From: Rhodosporidiobolus odoratus
Taxonomy: Eukaryota; Basidiomycota; Microbotryomycetes; Sporidiobolales; Sporidiobolaceae
NCBI GenBank assembly: GCA_034387635.1
Contig: JAOANU010000026.1
Coordinates: 186,001 to 250,000 of the forward strand
Length of the DNA stretch: 64,000 bases
Direction of reading: 5' to 3'
Shown here piece by piece: positions 46,448 through 58,200 of this stretch. The notes below the pieces were generated by a model. It was not told the DNA's origin. It saw only the letters and a program-made list of their open reading frames with translations, and made no database searches. Each line of letters begins with the position of its first letter. Positions within the stretch are counted from its first letter, which is position 1. Both the position numbers and the translations under genes were made by a program.

Positions 46448-46842
46448 GTAGAGTGACTGTGTAGGGTCTGTACAGTCTGATGCAAGCGATGTCGAGAGCA
46501 AGGATTGAGCAGATCAAGTGGGGTGATTACGATGATGCAATTCAAGTCAGAGCTCTCAAAGGCCAGCGGGAATCGCACAGACTAGAGAGTAACGGATACT
46601 AGACTATGTAGGTGGGAGCAGCGTAGTCTCTGGAGGAGATCGACGAGCGTTAAAAGTTGTTCGAGGTTGAGCGGCGGAACTGATGAGACTCGAAATCTCC
46701 TGACGCCGTGTTGTCACTCTGGTCACGCTGACAAGGCGTAGCGCACTCTCTTGCCACTGCTCTACAGTCTCACAGCACCGGCCTATACACTTCTGAGCTC
46801 GAACCGCCCTTGCCACGCCTCTTCGACCGTCAACGTCTTGCC
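46448..46842. promoter_or_regulatory. Divergent promoter region
   Basis: 395 bp between the ATGs of the SMP/C2 gene and the alpha/beta hydrolase gene, which must contain both promoters. No clear TATA box. A tRNA-like segment on the minus strand was examined and rejected. Confidence 0.5.
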
Positions 46843-48312
46843 ATGTCCCTCTCCTCGACCACCTCCACCTCTTCCTCCTCTCCATCACGTACTCTAGTAG
46901 TAGGAGGTCTCCCCCTCCACATCTACGGCCTCGACTCTGTCCCTACCCTCTCCTCCTCCTCCTCCGACTCCAACCCACCGGGTCTCGCCATCCTCTTTCT
47001 CCTCCACGGTCGACTCTCCTCCGCTTCCCACCCGCTCATCCCTCAATTCGCTCAAACCCTCCTCTCTCACGCTCACGCTCACTCTCAACTGTCCGAGCCC
47101 TCGGGTGAACGACCGAAGGACCTCGTCGTCGTCGCGTTTGATCAGAGGAACCATGGCCAGCGAGAAGTCGACAAGGAAAGGAATTTGGGGTGGAAGGAAG
47201 GCAGGAAACAGAGGAAACAGAGGGACAAACAGGGACTGGACAAGGAGGACAAGGATGAGGTTGAGAACATAACTCATGCGGCTGACATGCTGGCTATTCA
47301 GAGTGAGCCCTACCTTTTCCTCCCACTCGTTCTGCTCCCCCTCTTGTCCTGGTCCTGGCCTCTCCTTCTACCCGCTGCCCGAATGGGTCATCGTACTCAC
47401 ATCCGTCTCTCTCTCTCGCACAGCCGGTACCGCCGCCGACGTTTCCCACCTGATCACCTTCCTCCCCTCGCTCCTCTTCCCGAACGACGAACGCCAGGTA
47501 ACGGAATGGTACTGTGCGGGAATCTCGCTGGGAGGACACGCGACTTGGATCGCTTTGGCGGATGGTGCGTCAGTTCCTCCCCGTCCCGTCCCTCCCCATC
47601 TTTCTCTCCGGGCATAGTCCTCTCTGCTCCCGGCTGCCGCGGGTCCCATACTCAACGGACACTGCGTATCAACGACTCTCGACTCTCGCCCGCGCAGATC
47701 CCCGGATCACCCTCGGCATCCCAATCATCGCCTCCCCCTCCACCCTCACCCTCCTGACCCACCGCGCCTCTCGCCTCCCACCCCCACTCGGACCCCTCCC
47801 CTTGACAGGTCCCTACTTCCCCCGTACCCTCCTCTCAACCTTCTCTAGAGTCGATCCTGCCTCTCGTTCGACGGAAGAGATCAAGCAGAGGTACAAGGGG
47901 AGGAAGGTGTTGGTCATGAGTGGGAGGGAGGATGGGTTGGTCAACTTTGTGGAAGGCGGTGGGGAGAGCTTCGTGGAGAGGTTGAGGAGGGAGGGGGGGT
48001 TGGAGAGGTTGGAGGTCTGGGTGCAGGAGGAGACGTGAGTCGGGTTTTCCTCCTTCCTGCCCTTGAAACTGTTCTCGTTCGCGGGATTCTCCCTCTCTTC
48101 TGTCTCTAGTCCTTGTCGTCTCTCCACTTAACCGTGATTTTCGGTTCAAGTCTTCTATACTGACTTTGTGCTTTTCCTTTCGCGCACGATGCCACAGAGG
48201 ACATAAATGCACCCCAGAGATGATGCAGCGTGCAGCAGAGTTTGTGTATACCCATGGGCTTACTGCGGGTCCTAGTAGCGGTGGTGGGGGTGAAGGTGGG
48301 GCGAAGATGTAA
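46843..48312 (+). CDS. Alpha/beta-hydrolase-fold protein
   Basis: Putative serine hydrolase. MSLSSTTSTSSSSPSRTLVV opens the first exon. GLAILFLLHGRLSSASHPLI holds the oxyanion-hole HG, and KDLVVVAFDQRNHGQREVD gives the FDQRNHG strand-turn. Across short introns follow THAADMLAIQ, DVSHLITFLPSLLFPNDERQ and the nucleophile elbow YCAGISLGGHATWIALAD (GxSxG, Ser of GISLG). Later KGRKVLVMSGREDGLVNFVE offers the acid Asp, and GHKCTPEMMQRAAEFVYTHG the catalytic His. The triad order is normal and the length (about 345 residues) is typical. No signal peptide or lid is obvious, so a cytosolic enzyme is likely. The substrate cannot be inferred. The TAA follows GEGGAKM. Confidence 0.82.
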
Positions 48313-48462
48313 CTTGTGCCGCAAGGGAGAATAGGAACGAGATTTGTAATGGTGAGCAAAGGTAAGGCAAAGGTAACAGCGAGTTTTGAGGTGCTCCTTC
48401 CTCTCCCCACTTGGCAGCGTGTTGGTTTGCTCCGAACCTCGTGGCTAACCGACAAGCCCAAG

Positions 48463-49824
48463 ATGCTGCTCTCGAATCTCTTGAGTACGTGACCTGCCCC
48501 CTCTGCCCAAATCCCTGCGCTCATCTACCCCGCTCTCCTCCTCCTCCTCCTCCTCCTCATCATCATCACCTTCTCACCTCCCTCGTCTCTACCCTCGATC
48601 CCCTATTCCATGCAGCCCCGCTAGCTCTCTTAGCTACGGCAGTCATATCGGCTTCAGCAGCCAAGACTCAGAGTAACGACTTGATCGAGATCAACGCTGC
48701 CTTTCCCAAATCAAACCCGTTTGCCAGTCAGTCTCTCTCTATCTCTCTCTCTTTACTTGTTACTGCCCTTCCCTCCCTTCCCCGCACCTCCGCTGACTCC
48801 CAAGTCTCAACCTGATCGTGCAGGCGTAACCAACGGCCTCTCTACCAACCTCTTGAACCTCCGCCTTCACAACCATGGGACGGATCAGGTCGTCGTAACC
48901 GGTATTCGGGGAGAGTTTAGGCAAGTGGGAGGGAAGGAGAGGGTGATTCGACAGGTGCGTTTTCTTTTCGGCTGCGATCAAACTTCCATTCCTCCTGTCT
49001 TTCTTTCTTTTCTCCCTTCGTCGCTTTCTACTTCCCCCCCCCCCCCCCCCCCCCCCCCCCTCGCTTTCTCCTTCCATACGCTCTCATGCTGATTGTATGG
49101 AGGGTTCGAAAAACGAACGCGCAGACCACGGCGATTCAACTCAGACAACCGGTTCCAGGGATACAAAAGTCCCCCATCATGCCTTACAAGTTTTTCAGTG
49201 AGAACAAGATTGGGGAAGTGGGTTTGAGGGTGATGGTTGATTATCTCGATGCTGTACGTCAACCTTCGCCTCTCGATTGGTTGACTCCCTCGGGTTGGCT
49301 TCGGGTTCTGAATGTTTTAACCCTTCTTTTTTGCGTTCGTTTTACGTCGCGGCGCCCGCAGGGTAACAAGCCTCACTCGTATGTCGCCTTTGATGATGTC
49401 GTCAACGTCATTGAGCCTCCTGCGAGGTGGTTTGACTTGGAGCTGTACGTTTTCTCTTCCTCCGCCCCACCTTCTTCCTTGACCCTTATTCGTTCATCTC
49501 TCCTTCTCCCCACTGTCACCATCGCAATCCGCTGACCCTGCATTGAACGAACACAGTCTCTCCGTCTACGCCATCCTCCTCTCCCTCTTCTCCGGCGCCG
49601 GCTACCTCGTCTACACGACCTACCTCTCCCCTCCGACCCCCTCACCTTCCCGTAAACGCTCGTCCTCGTCCTCCAGCAAGAAGTCCACTGCAGCGGTCGC
49701 TACCTCGGACATCCTTGATGGGTCGACGAGCGAGGTCGAGAAGAAATTGGATGAGGGGTGGATTCCCGAACATCATCTCAAGAAGAGGAGGGGAGGCGGA
49801 GGAGGAGGGAAAGGGAGGAAGTGA
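48463..49824 (+). CDS. TRAP-alpha / Irc22-like ER membrane protein
   Basis: Fungal homologue of translocon-associated protein alpha (Irc22 in yeast), an ER membrane glycoprotein-type protein next to the Sec61 channel. Splicing removes a 150-nt intron and gives the signal peptide MLLSNLLTPLALLATAVISA, then AAKTQSNDLIEINAAFPKSN-PFA. The lumenal beta domain follows: GVTNGLSTNLLNLRLHNHGT, VVTGIRGEFRQVGGKERVIR, TTAIQLRQPVPGIQKSPIMP, YKFFSENKIGEVGLRVMVDY, HSYVAFDDVVNVIEPPARWF. One transmembrane helix (LSVYAILLSLFSGAGYLVYT) and a basic cytosolic tail end in KKRRGGGGGGKGRK. The PxxxYxFYSE...GxLxLxVxLxY and VEPxxxWFD patterns are those of TRAP-alpha. The intron at 48955-49124 contains a 27-C homopolymer. 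The chosen ATG is the one that makes a proper signal peptide after splicing. Confidence 0.88.
49034..49060 (+). repeat. C27 homopolymer inside an intron
   Basis: Twenty-seven uninterrupted C residues within the fourth exon-flanking intron of the TRAP-alpha-like gene, about 65 nt before the acceptor. The opposite strand is G27, with strong G-quadruplex potential. Run length may be imprecise because such tracts are hard to sequence. Confidence 0.9.
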
Positions 49825-50226
49825 GGGACCGAGAGATCCCGAGGGGACGGGGGGGAAAGCGCAACCCCTGGGGGTTTGAGGAGGAGGAAGGGGAGGAAAT
49901 GGATGCCGGAGAACAGGAAGAAGAAGAAGAAAGAAAAACTATCAAGGGGTCGTAGGGAAACCTCGCGAAGGAATCAAGATGGAGACGGAGTAGGGGAGTT
50001 TGTGGTAGCCGTCGCATGTCGTTGGAAAAAAGGTAGGGGAATACAATGCTTTTTTTTTTTTGTATGAACAAGAAGATTGCACCGGAACTCAGTTTGCTCT
50101 GCGTTATATTGCTTGGGTTCACTCTGCTGCTTGTCTCATCTTGATCTCACTTCTGCCCCCTCACACACCGCACGCCGCATAACAAGCACCGGCCAGCGCA
50201 CTTACAGCAGTACAAGCATCGCGAGC
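49825..50226. other. Intergenic region between TRAP-alpha and the SH3 gene
   Basis: 3' flank with purine-rich sequence and a T12 run at 50050-50061, then the promoter of the SH3 gene. No gene seen. Confidence 0.45.
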
Positions 50227-51625
50227 ATGGCCTACTTGTCCTCGCAAGTCTACATCGACCATCTCCTCTCCCGACTCCGGTCAGACCTTGACTTTCTCTC
50301 GACTCAAGCTGTGATCTCGGAGGCGGATCTACACAGCATCTTGGCTAGACTACCACAGACCCAGTCTCAAGTCCAGTCTGCGGGGACTGGGATCGAGAGG
50401 GAGGTTGGGGGGTTGAGTTTGGCTGGCAGCAGTGGTCGGGGTCAGGGTCAAGTGGAGCAACAACAACCCTCGGTGGAGGTTAGCAAAGTCAGGGCAAAGG
50501 CAGTCTGGGATTATCATGCTACTCAGGTACGAGCCGTCTCGCTCTTCTCGCTCATGAGACGTTTCTAATCCCCTTTTTCTTCGATTTGCTCCTGCCCGTT
50601 CATCCTCGTATATGTGCGCCGGAGGATAGCCGGATGACCTCCCCTTCAGTGCTGGTGATGTTATTGTCATCGAGGAAGAAGTCAATGGGGATTGGTGGAA
50701 GGGATCCCTCAGTTCGTCGAGATGCCTCGTTGTTTTTCTCATCCAGCTTTGCTCTCTCAAAGCATCGTTTGTTTGATCCGACTGATCCCTCCTCTCGATA
50801 CATTACTTGTGCGCATGCGCAGATGGTCGCACTGGACTGTTCCCCTCAAACGTACGCTTACCATTCATCCTACCCTCTTTCACTCTCTTGTCTTCCTTCT
50901 TCTGCCGCACAACCTCGCTAACCTTGCTCCTACACGAGCAGCATGTCGAACGCCTCTCATCTCCGCCTCCGAGCTCCGCCCAGACCGCTCCCCTCTTCAG
51001 TGCCTCGCAACCCACCAATACCTCGTCCTACACTCCCTCCTACGCCGCTCCACCCGCACCTTACACCGCCCCTCCCCCTCCGTCGTCCACCGGTATGAGC
51101 AACGTTGGCTACGCCTACTCTCAACCGCAAGGCTACGGAGGTGGTCCTTCTGCTCAATCGACCGACTCTGCATACCTTGACGAGAAAACGCCTTCAGCTT
51201 TTTACCCTGCTCCCCCTCCCGCGCAAAACTCGTACGCCCCCCCTCTCCCACCGCAGCCGCAGCCGCAACCGCCTTCGGGATTCGTAGTCCAACAGCAAGG
51301 CGTCCAAGGTGTGAGTGAGGAAGCGCAGAAGAAGAATGGGAAATTTGGAAAGTTTGGGAAACAGATGGGGACGGTACGGCCCCCTCGTTCTTGCTCCTCC
51401 TTTGACCTTCTCTTTTGTCTTTTCCCTCGCCCACTTCTTTCGACTCTGTCTTCCTGCGGAGTGCTGATCCTGGTCCCTGTCCAGGCTTTTGCGGGTGGAA
51501 TGGGCTTTGGAGCTGGATCGGCGGTGGCGGTACGTCTGAGCTCACTCTCTCATGGGTGCTCTTGCACACTGACACTCGCGAGTCTGTGTCGGTCGCAGAG
51601 CAACGCCATCAACGCTATTTTCTAG
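50227..51625 (+). CDS. SH3-domain protein, Lsb1/Pin3 type
   Basis: Small actin/endocytosis adaptor resembling yeast Lsb1/Lsb2(Pin3), which bind the WASP homologue Las17. MAYLSSQVYIDHLLSRLRSD, then LDFLSTQAVISEADLHSILA-RLP, is the N-terminal helix typical of the family. The SH3 domain follows across introns: VRAKAVWDYHATQ (ALYDY-like), PDDLPFSAGDVIVIEEEVNG-DWWKG, and GRTGLFPSNH. The central region is rich in Pro, Tyr, Gln and Ser (YAYSQPQGYGGGPSAQS, PPLPPQPQPQPPSGFV), like the prion-promoting region of Pin3. The C-terminus KNGKFGKFGKQMGTAFAGGM, then GFGAGSAVASNAINAIF, matches the conserved GxG-rich end xIxNxIF. Five or six short introns. The stop is TAG at 51623-51625. Confidence 0.88.
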
Positions 51626-52293
51626 TTCACCATCGAGTCGCCAACCCTAGAGGAGAGGTCGGCCCTGCTGCTGCTCCAAGCCCTTGCAGTTAGTCCATTC
51701 TGTTTCGACAGCTTGGAGTACATAGAAACGACAGCTCATCCTTGCTTGCTCGTTCATCAGGGCCTTTCTTTCGTTTCTTTTTTTCTCCGGGCAAGTCGAA
51801 TGCCTCTTTTCGATAGTATGCTTTTTTTGCCCTTCCCGTCCCTCCCTGCTCATCCTCGTCCTTCGTGGCTTCTCCTATATGTACATGCGCCGCTCCGCAA
51901 GCTGCACTACAGACACTCATTTTGTGCAGCTAGTTTGGCCGCGCCGGGCCAGATAACAAACGCAGTCTCTGTCTTCGTCGTGAGGCGCACCGATTGCAAG
52001 CTGGTCGCTTTCGTAGACCTGGTCTGCTCCTGGTGAGTCGGTGACCCCTGCGAGTGAGGCAGACGATCGAGAGACTCGGACAGAGTCGAACGATTATTTT
52101 GAAGGGCCCTCAAAAGAGCTCGAGATGTGTCAGCTAGTACAACACTGTGCACTGCCACTCGTCCAAGGCAAGACCAGCCTAGCAGAAGGGGATGAGAAGT
52201 GATCAAAGTCAATCTCGAGTGCAGTTTTCATCTTCACTTCAATCTCGTCCAATTCTCGCTCTTCTCGCTTTGCGTACCGGGCTCAAGGGTCGA
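51626..52293. other. Intergenic region before the nucleoporin gene
   Basis: About 670 bp with no convincing frame; the promoter of the nucleoporin gene should lie at its right end. A minus-strand frame around 51907-52212 lacks an ATG and is not supported. Confidence 0.45.
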
Positions 52294-55200
52294 ATGGGAA
52301 TGGAGGCACCAGAACAGGAAGTAGACGTGAGCCTCTCCTCACTCGTGCTTTGACTCAGGTTGTCTCGCTAACTTTTGGGCTTCTCTCAACGACCCCGACT
52401 CCAGTTCTTGACGCTGGTCCCGCCAGTTCAAGGTGCTACCCTCAAGCTTACAGAACAACCCTACTCGTACAATGGAGGTGAACCGGGCAACCTGCTTGCG
52501 TTGTCAAACGAGTTTGGATGGGTCGTAGCAGCCAACGGGGGAGACCAACTAGGTACGCTCGCCGCTTGACAGACTGCCTCTGCTGCATCGTAGGCGCAGT
52601 AGCGCGATAAACGCTGACTCGCCCTGTGCGCTGCCAGGCTTCTCCCTCTACTCTCTCCCGCTTCTCCGTCAAACCCTGCGAAATGCACAACCTCATTCCG
52701 CTCCGACTGTACGGCCTACCGTCAGCATCGAAACCACGGCGGCAGTCGACTTCCTTCGTTTTGCGCATGGTGAGACCAAGGTGCTTGCCGGATTGCGGGA
52801 TGGAACGATTGGGGTGTATTCCCTTAAAGCGTTGGTCGGGGGCCAGGTAGCTTCTTCCCCTTGATTGCCGTCTCTGGGTCTGCATGCTCACTTGATGATC
52901 GCAGACTACTCCCCTCACCACGCTACCTTCAACTGGCGCTCCCCATCTTGATCTTCTCCCCAATCCTGCCCCGACTGCCGCCTCCATCGCCATCTTCACG
53001 CCTAGCTCCCTCTCCCTCGTCGATGTCTCGTCCCCTTCCTCCTCCGTGACTACCCTACCTACGCCATCCGGAACCTCCGCGACTTCAGCCTGCTGGTCCG
53101 TCAAAGGCAAGCAGCTTGCGGTCGGTCTCTCCAACAACGGCGGCATTATCCAACTTACCCCCGAAGGAGAACTCAAGGCCTCACTTCCTCTCCCAGCGGC
53201 CCTGTCCGAGCTCGGAGGCACCTGGGAAGTCCGTCACCTCGAATGGCTCGAGAACAACGTCTTTTTTGTCGTCTATGCTAGGCCGACACTTGCGGGAGAA
53301 GAGCCGGTGCATGAGGATGAGGTGTTTGTTCTGAACAGGTCTGCGTCGGGGGTGGAGGAGGTTCGGTTTGGGGTGGATCCGTGTCCAGCTTTTGGAGTAA
53401 TGGAAAGGAGGGGACGGAGGTGGGTTGGGAGAATCAAGGGATTGTGCGTTCCATTTCTGAAACCTGTGCCTCGCGTCAACAATTTTTTGCGGTTGCTGAG
53501 ACCGGCGGGCTCTGTATATACGAGCACGGCACGCTGACTTCGAATTTGTCTCCAGGGCACCATTCCAACACCTTCTCCTCATGGCCAACGCTCCCTCATC
53601 CGACATCGGCGCCCTCTCCTCCTCTCTTCCCTCTGCCTCATACCCGCCCGATACCTCCACCTGGTCGACCCTTTCCCTCCCCGAGTCATCCCGTCCTACC
53701 ATTCCCTCCTCAAGCACAGGGGACGACCTCGCCCCCGTTGCGCTCGAGCTCGACCTCAGTGCGTCAGAGAGCGAAGGAGGAAAGATCGGAGTGGTGATCA
53801 TGACGAGTGAGGGTCGGGTGGGCTGGTGGGAGGTTTTGAACGAGAAAGCGGATGGAGCTTATGCGGGCAAGGTGGTTAGCAGGGATATCCTTACCGCTTC
53901 GGAGGATACTTCAGCTGGAGCTTCTACTCCGACTCCCGCGCCGACATTCACGGCACCCCCGACGGCAAGCAGTGGTTTCGGCGCTTTCTCCGCCTCTTCG
54001 TCTCCCTTCTCTTCGACACCCTCTTCCGCAACTCCTACTTTCGGCACAGCCGCTTCACCAGCATTCGGGTCTGCCTCTCCATTCGGCGCTGCCGGCTCTG
54101 CGAAACCCGCTTTCGGTAGCACGAGCGCATTTGGGTCCACCTCGACCCCGTCCTCCTCACCCTTCGGCCAGTCCACGACTGCTGCTCCAAGCACAGCAGG
54201 CGGCTTTGCGTCCTTCGGCGCTTCAGCGCCTGCAGCTGCAGGAGCTAGTGGCAGTGCGGGAGGCTTCGCATCCTTCGGCGCCTCGTCCTCTTCTTCTTCA
54301 CCCTTCGCAACCGCTTCGAGCACTTCGAAGCCATCGAGCGGATCCGTCTTTGGCTCGGGCAGCACGTTCGGCTCAGCCACCTCCACGCCCGTCTTCGGCG
54401 GTTCAAGCACCCCTGCGGCGTCGATGGGCAGCGGAGGCGGAGGCGGATTTGCGGGTTTTGGAGCATCAACTGGAGCAGGCGGCGGTGGTGGATTCGGTGG
54501 ATTCGCGAAACCTGCTGGAGGAAGCGTGTTTGGCTCGACTACCTCCTCTTCTAGCTCTCCCTTTGGCTCGAGTGCGGCGTCAACGACGCCAGCGACCTCG
54601 GCCTTTGGTTCGAGCGGGTTCGCAGCGAACAAATCCTCCCCGTTCTCTACTTCGACTTCCGCCTCCTCGTTTTCTTCCACTCCCGCTCGGGGTTCCGCAA
54701 ACTCGGACGACGAAGACGACATGGCGGACGACCTGGCCGCTGGCAACGCTGCAGGAGCTTCTCGAGCTGATGAACCTCCCGACCTCGAACCGACCCGGAC
54801 TAACCTCGATCTAGGGGAGAGTATGCGAGAGGCTGCTGCCGCGGCGGCGGCTAAACGAGTCTCGTCAGCGGCGGGGGCGGGGACGGAGAAGAAGCCGGAT
54901 GCGGAGGCGGGATTGGGAGGGTTTGGGTCACTCGGTTTCGGCGCTGGGACGGCGGCCTCTCCTTCGACCACGACCACGACTGCTCCCAGCGCTTTCGGCG
55001 CTTTCGGCACGCCACCAACTGGATCCGGCATCGCATCGGCTTCGGCACCAGCCAAACCTGCGTTCGGGTTTGGAAGCGCCTCGCCCGCAGCTACTACCCC
55101 TGCGGCCAGTCCATTCGGCAGCAGCACGGGTTTCTCGTTCGGCCAGAAACCGGTGAGTCCGGCGCTGGCTACTGCTGCTGCCGTATCTAAGAAGGCGGAA

Positions 55201-58200
55201 GAGGATAATGCGGAGAAGAAGGCGGAAGACGAGGAGAAACCGAAGCTTGCTCCTTCGGTAGCGGGAGGGTTCTCGTTCGCCCCTACCTCCACCACTGGCT
55301 CCGCGCCGGCCTTTGGTACGACGAGCGGGTTCGGCGCCTTCGCTTCCCCTTCTACAGCTTCGACCCCTACTTCGACAGGCGGCTTCTCCTTCGCCCCCAA
55401 AACCTCGACTCCGTCCGGCACCTCCAGTGGATTCGGTGCTTTCGCTTCTAAGCCGGCCGACACCCCCTCCGCGGTAGAGAAGAAGGACGAGGCTAAGCCA
55501 GCCTCGACCTCCTCCGGGTTCTCGTTCGCTCCATCGTCGTCAACTTCGACTCCGGCGTTCCCAAACCCCTCCTCCTCCACCTCCGCGTTCGGATCGGGAG
55601 GCTTTAGCAGCTTCTCATCCCCGTCGTCTGGCGGAGGGTTCAGCGGGTTTGCCTCGACCCCGACGCCCCAGAAGGAAGACGAAACTTCAACCCCGGTCAA
55701 GAGCGCTTTCGGGGCGGGAGGAACGGCCAGTCCGGTTTCGACCCCGAAGGCGGAGGAGAAGAAACCGGCGTTTTCGTTTGCGCCGGCTTCGACTACCACG
55801 TCGTCTTCGAGTACTCCAGCGACGGGCGGATTCTCGTTTACCCCTGTACCTGCCTTTGTCAGATCAGCTGAAGCGGAGGAGAAAAAAGAGACTGATGAAG
55901 ACAAGGTCGAGGAGGAGAAAAAGAAGGAGGACACGAAACCCGCTTTCTCGTTCGCCCCGTCCAAGTCGGCTGGAGCTCAACCTGTTCCACCTTCTCCGGC
56001 TTCCCCCGCCCCTCCACCGCCCGAGACTGAAGAACCACACACCGGCTTTGGCGACGAGGCGGCCCCTTCGCCCTCTTCTCCTCCTACTCCAGACGACGAA
56101 GACAACGCTCCTGTGGAACCGACGGCTACGAAGAGCTTGTTTGGGTTTGCGAGCAGTCCGCCGTTGACGCCTAAGAAGAGCTTGATGGAGAGGTTGCAGG
56201 AAGGGGAGGATGGGGGAGAGGAAGAGGGAGAGGAGGGGAGTGAGGGAGAGGAAGGGGAGGAAGAGCAGGAAGATGAGGAAGAGGAGGAGGGAGAAGGGGG
56301 TCAGGAGGAAGAAGAGGAAGAAGAGGAGGAAGAGGAGAGCAAGCCCGCCGGCCCGTCGCTGCTATCTCGCCTCTCTCCAGCGCCTTCCCCCCCTCCTGTT
56401 TCAGCCCCTTTGCCAAAGCCTGCGTTCAGCTTTGCACCCTCACCTTCTTCGACCCCTCCTGCGTCCCCTGCTGCATCCATTGCGGCTCAGCCGTCCACGA
56501 CTCCCGCCTCGACCCCTGCGAAGCCCCCTGCACCTTCTTTCTCATTTGGGACTCCGCCCGCCTCCTCGCCGCTCGCCCCTGCACCGAAGCCCGCGGGAGG
56601 TTTCCTCGGCTTCACTTCGTCTGCCCCGCGTGCATCGTCGCCTTTGGCTACCTCTCCTGTTGTCGGTTCCGGCGGAGGCTTCTCCTTTGCGTCAAGCAAA
56701 AAAGACGACGCCGAGGACAAACCCAAAGCGCCTTTCTCCTTTGCACCCACACCTGCAGTGGCGCCCAAGGCTGATGAGCCTGAAAGTGGGGCGAAGAAGC
56801 CCGCCTTCTCTTTCGCGCCCGCTCCTCCCACAACCAACGATTCTGAACGGGAAGAAGAGCCGGTGGCGAAGAAACAGGCGTTCAGCTTTGCCGGAGGTCC
56901 TTCGTCCTCTCCCTTCGCGGCTCAGCCAACAGCCCCACCAACTTCGTCCCCCGCCCAAAAGTCGGGCTTCTCGTTCGGTGCTCCGTCGCCCGCTCCGTCG
57001 CTCGCTTCGGCTCCTCTCGCAGCAACACCTGCCGCAAGCAAACCTTCGTTCGGCGGCTTTGGCGGTTTCGGTGCGCCACCCACCGCTGCCGCCGCTCCTG
57101 CGGCTTTCACCCCAGCACCCGCCCCACCGAAAGCACCCTTCTCTCTCACCCCGTCAACGGTTGCAGCTCCCCAGCCTGCGGCTACTTCGCCCGTTCCCGC
57201 CTCGCAGCCTCACGAAGCACCTAAATCGCTCACTCCTCTCTCATCGACCGCGACACCCAAAGTCGGCGCTCAGTTCGCTGCTCAGGCCGAGTCTCGGCAG
57301 CAAAAGGTCGAGGAGACGGGATTGGCAGGAGAATTTGTCAAGGCCTACTTGGGGGTTGGAAAGGACTTTGAGATCGTAAGCTTCTTCGTTCCCATCTCCG
57401 TCACCTCCCGATGAGCTCAGAGACCACGACGCTGATGTCTGACTGCGGCGCATTTCCAGCTTCGAGACAACGCCCGCCTCATCCGCTCTTTCGTTACCGA
57501 CCTGTCCTCGCCTTGTCAACCCGCCCTCGACGTCAACAATCTGAAGACTGACAACTACGACGACGCTCACTGGTCTTTCGGCGATCTCGACAAACTGAAA
57601 GAGCTCACTAAGGCGGCGAAGCCGGGCGTTGAGGCTTTGCATCAAGCGGCGATCGCACAGAAGAGGAGGGTGGAAGAGCTAAAAGGCATCGTGTTGAAAG
57701 GTACGTTCGCTGCGTCTTGCGGTTTTTCGCTTGTCAAACTGTTTCTCCCGGACTGAGAACTTACGCGATCCCCTTGTACACGAACAGCCGAGACGAAGCG
57801 CGAAGAAGCTGCGCGGTTCTTGCGAGCCAAGAACGACCCTGCTTTCGCAAAGATGGTCCGTGTGAGACAGCTAGGCCCGGAACAGGTGGAGAACCAGAAA
57901 AAGATCCGACTGCAGATGGAGGTCCGTTCTGCTTCGTTCTATTAGCCTGCGCTCTTTCAATCGCTTTGAGGACGAGAAGACACGAGGCTGACCTCTTCTT
58001 CGGATAGGCTGTGCGAGCCAAGATCGAGCAACTTGAAGAACACATGGGTGCTATCAAGGACAAGGTCATGGAGGAAAGGCTCGGAAGGTCGTCTTTCAAG
58101 TGCGTCTGTCCGCGACATCCACTGCTTTCTACCTAGCTGACACTGTATACCGGGGCAGAGCGCCCTCGCTTGACTCGGTCAACCGCGCCGTGCGAAACAT

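Noticed and set aside
46690..46775. Minus-strand tRNA-like segment with A-box-like TAGAGCAGTGG and TTTCGAG
   Set aside because: The T-stem lacks the G53-C61 pair, acceptor arms do not match and position 37 is C. It lies in a divergent promoter.
48540..48585. TCC/ATC short tandem repeats taken as a CRISPR-like or regulatory array
   Set aside because: Simple microsatellite inside the first intron of the TRAP-alpha-like gene; no spacer-repeat structure anywhere in the window.
51907..52212. Minus-strand 101-codon frame
   Set aside because: No ATG at its start and no recognisable motif.
53859..55964. Long antisense frame of about 700 codons opposite the nucleoporin
   Set aside because: It is the mirror of the GC-rich FG repeat region; codons for Phe/Gly/Ser/Ala on one strand leave the other free of stops. 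No ATG-led family or motif.
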